Below are positions 59,753 to 64,000 of a stretch of 64,000 bases of DNA, in pieces (position 1 is the first letter of the stretch; each line of letters begins with the position of its first letter). The DNA lies in assembly GCA_911728435.2 (NCBI GenBank), contig OU452205.1, forward strand, positions 1 through 64,000. The letters are read 5' to 3'. The translations under genes and the position numbers were made by a program. This stretch comes from Apoderus coryli. Its lineage: Eukaryota; Arthropoda; Insecta; Coleoptera; Attelabidae. A model generated the notes under the pieces. It worked only from the letters and a program-made list of their open reading frames with translations. It did no database searches and was not told the DNA's origin.

Positions 59753-61860
59753 CATTCATTCAATCACAATCCACTTATTACAATCATATTAACAAACAGG
59801 TCAGGACTAAACAAAAAAGAAAGATTAACAAATTGATTTATGATGAGCATAATATAAATGAACAACAAATTAATGAAAAATGGTTTCTTAATCTTACCAA
59901 TATAGAAATACCGAGTGATGTTATAAAACTTCTAAGTTACGGTGAAAAGTTTAACCTACCTTACACTAAAAAAAAAAATTTTCCTTTGGAACAATTATTG
60001 ATTGACAGTGAATATATCGTTCAGTCTACTGACTCTGAAGATCAGACTAAGGATACATATCGAAATGATACAATTAATATAATTACCAATCACTTAAATT
60101 TTGGGAAGTCACTCTCAGCTTATGATCACGTCCTACTTAGACAAGAAAGCATAACTAGAAGATTTCTTAAACAACAACCTGATATAATTATCACCAGAGC
60201 AGACAAAGGTAACACAACAGTTGCCCTAAGTAGATCGGATTACCTTGCAAAATCTCTCTCTATGCTAAGTGACACAAGTACATATAATACTTTAGACACA
60301 GATCCAACACATAAAGTTCAGAATAAAAATAATAGATTGGTAGACAAATTTTTCAAAGCTGGATCCTTTAGTACTGAAGAAAAGAAAATGTTAAAATGTA
60401 ACAACGGTGTTTTTCCCAAAATGTATTTCCTACCGAAGATCCACAAGTCTAATATTCCGTTGCGACCTATATTAAGTTTTGTTGGTTCTCCGATCTACAA
60501 CCTGTCAAAATATCTAAGCAATCTCTTGAATTTTGCTTTTGAAAAGGACTCTTATCATACGAGGGATTCTTTCACACTAGTACAAGAACTTAAGAGTGTG
60601 ACGATTCCTTCAAATTACATTCTTGTGTCTTTGGACGTGGTTTCGCTGTTTACAAATATACCCACTGATTTGGTTTTGACTCTTGTGAGGGATCGATGGG
60701 GTCTCATCCAGCCGAATACAAAATTAAATGTGGACCAGTTCGTCGAACTCCTTACCTTTGTTTTTGATAACAGCTATTTTAAATTCCAAGACAAATTTTA
60801 TAGACAAATATATGGTCTTGGTATGGGCAACTGTTTATCGCCAATATGCGCTGATATTGTATTGTCAGAATTACAAAAAAACTGCATCCCAAGATTGCCA
60901 TTCCAATTACCGTTCTATAAAAGATATGTCGACGACATATTAACGTGCATTCCGGTAAATGGGGTTGATGAGACACTATCTATTTTTAATGATTTTCATC
61001 CAAAGTTAATGTTTACACTTGAAAAAGAAAATCGAAATAGGCTATCGTTCTTGGACATCGAATTTATTAGAGGTGACAATAATATCATCATCACTGACTG
61101 GTATCACAAGCCCACTTTCTCTGAAAGATACATTAATTTTAACTCATCCCATTCTTTTAATCAAAAAATTAATATCATTAACAACTTAAAACATAGAGCC
61201 TTATCTTTGTCTGACGAAGGGTTTCATGAAAAAAATTTAACACTAATTAAATACTACCTTTTGAAAAATAGTTATCCAGAGAAACTTATTAATAAAATAC
61301 TCTTCAAAACTGAAACCAATCAAAATAGTTTACCTAATTTAAATCCAAATAATAATAAACGATATTTAAAAATACCCTATGTCTGTAGTTTATCCGAAAA
61401 ATTAGGTAAAGTATTTACTAACACTAATATCAAGGTTGCTTTTAAGAACGAAAACACAACTAAAAAATTCTTTAGTAAACTAAAATCAGTAACCCCTAAG
61501 GAGTTTGAGAGCAACGTTGTTTATAAAATACCGTGTAAAGATTGTAATAAAGTCTATATAGGTCAGACTTCTCGGTATTTAGGAACAAGAATAAAAGAGC
61601 ATCAAGTGAACATCAGACCCCAAAACTTAGTTAATGCTCCAAACAAATCTGGTCTAACTGAGCATGTTAATGCGACGTTACATGACATTGATTTTGAAAA
61701 CACAGAAATTCTTGGTGGACAGCGAAACTACAAAAAAAGACTTTTGAAAGAGATGATAGACATAAAAATACATCAAAATAATGTAAATAAACAAGTTGAC
61801 ACCCAAAATTTGAGCTCTGCTTATGCAAATTTAATTAATAGGATCCCACGAAGAAGATAA
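59753..61860 (+). pseudogene. Penelope-like element, second copy, 5'-truncated, inverted
   Basis: This copy corresponds to residues from about 127 onward of the 825-residue protein. From Met 59833 the 675 residues read identical to the minus-strand copy (residues 151-825). RT and GIY-YIG domains are both intact; only the N-terminal 126 residues and the 5' UTR are missing. It starts at a junction inside the coding sequence, directly after a terminal repeat of opposite orientation. Translation from an internal Met is possible but not evidenced. Confidence 0.9.
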
Positions 61861-62381
61861 TAATCCATTTTGTATAAATAAACCCCGTATAATAACCACC
61901 TACACCTTGGAAAGTAATATATATATATATACACCTGTTTGATAGGAAAATATGGAATTTTATTTAAAATTATAAAAAAGGAAAAAAAAAAAAAAAAATT
62001 AAATGTATCATTTTCTGTTCGTTTGTGCCTATTCAGTTTTAGTTTATACACTATTAAAATAAGAAAATACATGTTTAAAAGAAGAAACCCCCTTTTTGAT
62101 TTCATCATATGTAAATGTCCTTCATAATTGAAAACATTGACAAGGGAAACAAATTGTTCACGTGAGTATGGAGAACCCGTTGTAGTATGTAGTTTTATCT
62201 GTGTTTAAACAAAGAGGAAAAAGAAAAAAAAAAAAATACATTACATGTCTTGATGTTTTATTTATTTATATTTTTATATAATTTTTTTTTTTTTTAATAT
62301 TTTTTTTGTATTTGTGTATTTAACAACTAATTGTAAATTTCAAGTCACCCTTATGTTTTTCTTTTTTTTGTTGTATTCTAG

Positions 62382-62420
62382 TGTCCTGAGGATGACTTAA
62401 TAAAAGTCGAAACGTCGACA
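62382..62420 (+). ncRNA. Hammerhead-like motif (copy 3)
   Basis: The same 39-base motif on the plus strand, downstream of the truncated plus-strand copy and in its sense orientation. Confidence 0.6.
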
Positions 62421-62485
62421 GAGGAATTACTTTGTTCCTTTAATTGACCTAAAACCAACAAACTTCAATTTGAAAAAATCGATGT

Positions 62486-62760
62486 GTTTCGGCCAAAAAT
62501 CTTTCCTACTTTATATGACGAGTTATTTTGGGTAGCAAGTTTTAAAATGAAAGCACGGTGCTGTGGGAAATACTCACATAATTATATCAGCAAAATTCGA
62601 AGAAAACAACAGCAAAAAGTGCAGAAACACTCAATTATTGACAGATTTCTGGTTTTATCTTAATTTTCGTTGAAAAAATAATAAAATATTCCAAAATATT
62701 TCATATATTGCTTATGTAATGACTCAATAATTCAATAAAGCAAAACATAAATATACCAAC
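62486..62760. other. Intron-like stretch below the Ras-association exon
   Basis: The first 60 bp are the right half of the palindromic repeat split by the Penelope insertion. The rest is AT-rich with no recognisable gene and reads as the intron following the minus-strand exon at 62761-62935. Confidence 0.4.
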
Positions 62761-62935
62761 CTTTATCAGGTAGCACTTGAGCTAAAGTGAATTGATCAGG
62801 ACTACCCTCTAATCCTAATTTGTACATGGCGTTTCTAATTACCTGCGGCGTTCTCTCATTGTTACTTAACATAATACTTTTGTATAAAACTACCCCTTCA
62901 GTCTCGGTCACATCATATGTTCCTTCATAGGTGAC
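62761..62935 (-). CDS. Ras-association domain exon of a Ral-GEF (Rgl)-like gene
   Basis: A 175-bp open exon with acceptor (ttattcag) and donor (gttgg), phase 0 to 1. It reads VTYEGTYDVTETEGVVLY, then KSIMLSNNERTPQVIRNAM and YKLGLEGSPDQFTLAQVLP. The pattern YKSI-x-TPxVIRxAMxKxGL-x-LxQVLPDK is the first two-thirds of the RalGDS/Rgl-type Ras-binding domain, which brings Ral exchange factors to active Ras. The missing end of the domain should be in the next exon at lower coordinates, but only repeats and the Penelope insertion are found there. Other Ras-association proteins are possible. Confidence 0.6.
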
Positions 62936-62998
62936 CTGAATAAAAAAATAGAATTGATATCATGAGAACATTATAGTAAGGCAGACTTATTCAGAGCA

Positions 62999-63111
62999 GA
63001 AATTTCATGAACGCCTAATACCACCACACCGTATAAAGAACGGCCCGGAAATTGCTGAGACATAGTTGTATTACCTCCTTGCATGTCATACTGTTTTATC
63101 GGGTCCGCCAT
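62999..63111 (-). CDS. Possible exon upstream of the Ras-association exon
   Basis: On the minus strand, the ATG at 63111 opens MADPIKQYDMQGGNTTMSQQ followed by FPGRSLYG, in a frame that could splice in phase 0 at either of two weak GT sites (after 63029 or about 63017) to the exon at 62935. The composition looks coding, but no family is recognised. A Ras-binding domain normally sits at the C-terminus of Ral-GEFs, so a start codon here would imply a short isoform or a different protein. Confidence 0.3.
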
Positions 63112-63129
63112 CTAACGTTTTTTTTTCAA

Positions 63130-64000
63130 CTAGTGCTTATTTCGTGAAGGGTAACACTTAGCTCATGTCTGATTTGACAGATAATTAGTTTTATCCTTCC
63201 GCTGAACGAATATGGTTGTGTATACGCTTGAACAATGCTGGGAAATATTGCGACATTACTTTGAAAATCATGGTAATGTTTCAGAATGTGTGCGAAAATT
63301 GCGTACGGATTTTGGAAGAAGAGAAGCACCGTCAGCTCCGTATGTTCGTTATCTCGTGAAAAAAGTGAAAGAAACTGGCATCCTCATCGATAAACCAAAG
63401 CGTGAAAAGCCAAAAACAGTACGTACACCCGAGAGAATATTGCTGCTGTGGCAGAAAGTGTGCGTGAAGCGCCATCAACATCAATTCACCGTCGGTCTCA
63501 ACAATTGAACATTTCGGAGACATCATTGAGACGAATTTTGCATAAAGACCTTGGTATGACGCCATACAAAGTCCAATTGGTTTCAGGAGTTGAAGCCAAC
63601 TGACCATCCAATGCGTTTTCGCTTCGCCCAGTGGGCCTGCGATCGACTTACAGAAGATGACGATTTTGCCAAAAAAATCATCTTTTCAGATGAAGCTCAT
63701 TTTGATCTTGGCGGCTATGTAAACAAGCAAAATTGTCGCATTTGGGGCACAGAAAACCCGCACGCATACATTGAAAAGCCGATGCACCCAAAACGAGTCA
63801 CTGTTTGGTGCGGATTTTGGTCCGGAGACATAATTGGGCCATTTTTCTTCGAAAATGAGCAACGAGTGGCCGTTACAGTCAATGGCGATCGTTATCGGGC
63901 CAACAGGACGGCGCTACGTGCCACACAGCCGAAGCTACACTCGATGTTTTGCGCCCTGTTTTTGAAGATCGCATTATCAGCCGCAGAGCTGATGTCGTTT
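63130..64000 (+). pseudogene. Tc1/mariner-family transposase, frameshifted and deleted
   Basis: It begins MVVYTLEQCWEILRHYFENH, with the N-terminal HTH (GNVSECVRKLRTDFGRREAP). A 2-base gain near 63430 shifts the frame into NIAAVAESVREAPSTS and SLRRILHKDLGMTPYK. A second shift near 63588 leads to the catalytic part: IIFSDEAHFDLGGYVN, RIWGTENPHAYIEKP and RVTVWCGFWSGDIIGPFFF. After NGDRYRA, about 25-30 codons including the approach to the second Asp are missing before the QQDGATCHTAE-type sequence (63902 onward). The element continues past the window end. At least three lesions make it non-functional. Confidence 0.88.

Larger units (their letters stand above)
56358..62485. mobile_element. Penelope-like composite: two inverted copies, one apparent target duplication
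   Basis: The unit aaaatcgatgt stands on both sides (56358-56368 and 62475-62485), consistent with a target-site duplication. Inside, from left to right: a terminal repeat in minus orientation (from 56366); a complete minus-strand copy with 3' UTR and ORF (59503 to 57026); a second minus-oriented terminal repeat (about 59548-59752); then an abrupt junction at 59749-59753 into a plus-strand copy truncated at its 5' end, running to its stop at 61860, 3' UTR and a reverse-oriented terminal repeat ending near 62474. The arms (about 56390-59135 and 59749-62470) are almost identical, differing in microsatellite and poly(A/T) lengths and single bases. The junction shares acaa with both partners. Confidence 0.9.

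Overview
The window is nuclear DNA of an insect. The split genes have short GT-AG introns, and the proteins include insect-type Grindelwald, Rad50, DNAJC11, Leo1 and Urm1. The DNA is AT-rich and crowded with arthropod mobile elements (BEL/Pao, Ty3/gypsy, Penelope-like, jockey-like LINEs, Tc1/mariner, piggyBac-like and foldback elements). I cannot fix the insect order. Palindromic TAGG/CCTA microsatellites occur in several insect orders.

Layout: 1-250 is a BEL/Pao pol fragment. 243-5053 is a satellite array (about 164-bp monomer plus a 340-410-bp spacer module). 4975-7470 is a damaged gypsy element. 8049-16436 is Rad50 in nine exons, complete except for one in-frame TAA. 16607-22015 is a second array of the same satellite. 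23606-26808 is grindelwald (four exons, 218 aa). 29145-34612 (minus) is DNAJC11 (11 exons, 559 aa). 35937-42101 is Leo1 (11 exons, 707 aa, with an SR-like repeat N-terminus). 42273-42599 is a LINE tail. 44136-46979 (minus) is a secreted acid lipase. 48683-51222 is Urm1 (five exons, 100 aa). 51687-51787 is an orphan THAP exon. 54940-55870 (minus) is a jockey-like LINE relic. 56369-62474 is a Penelope-like composite made of two inverted copies. 62761-62935 (minus) is a Ras-association exon of a Ral-GEF-like gene. 63130-64000 is a broken Tc1/mariner transposase.

The host genes are unrelated housekeeping or signalling genes: DNA repair (Rad50), TNF/JNK signalling (Grnd), mitochondrial cristae (DNAJC11), Pol II elongation (Leo1), tRNA thiolation/urmylation (Urm1) and lipid hydrolysis. 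They do not form a pathway or operon. DNAJC11 and Leo1 are divergent, with 1.3 kb between their starts.

The observations most worth following are: (i) the Penelope composite, two near-identical inverted copies inside one apparent target duplication, with hammerhead-like motifs in its terminal repeats and seated inside an older palindromic repeat; (ii) a nonsense codon in an otherwise perfect Rad50, between two arrays of one satellite; (iii) tandemly duplicated symmetrical exons in Leo1.
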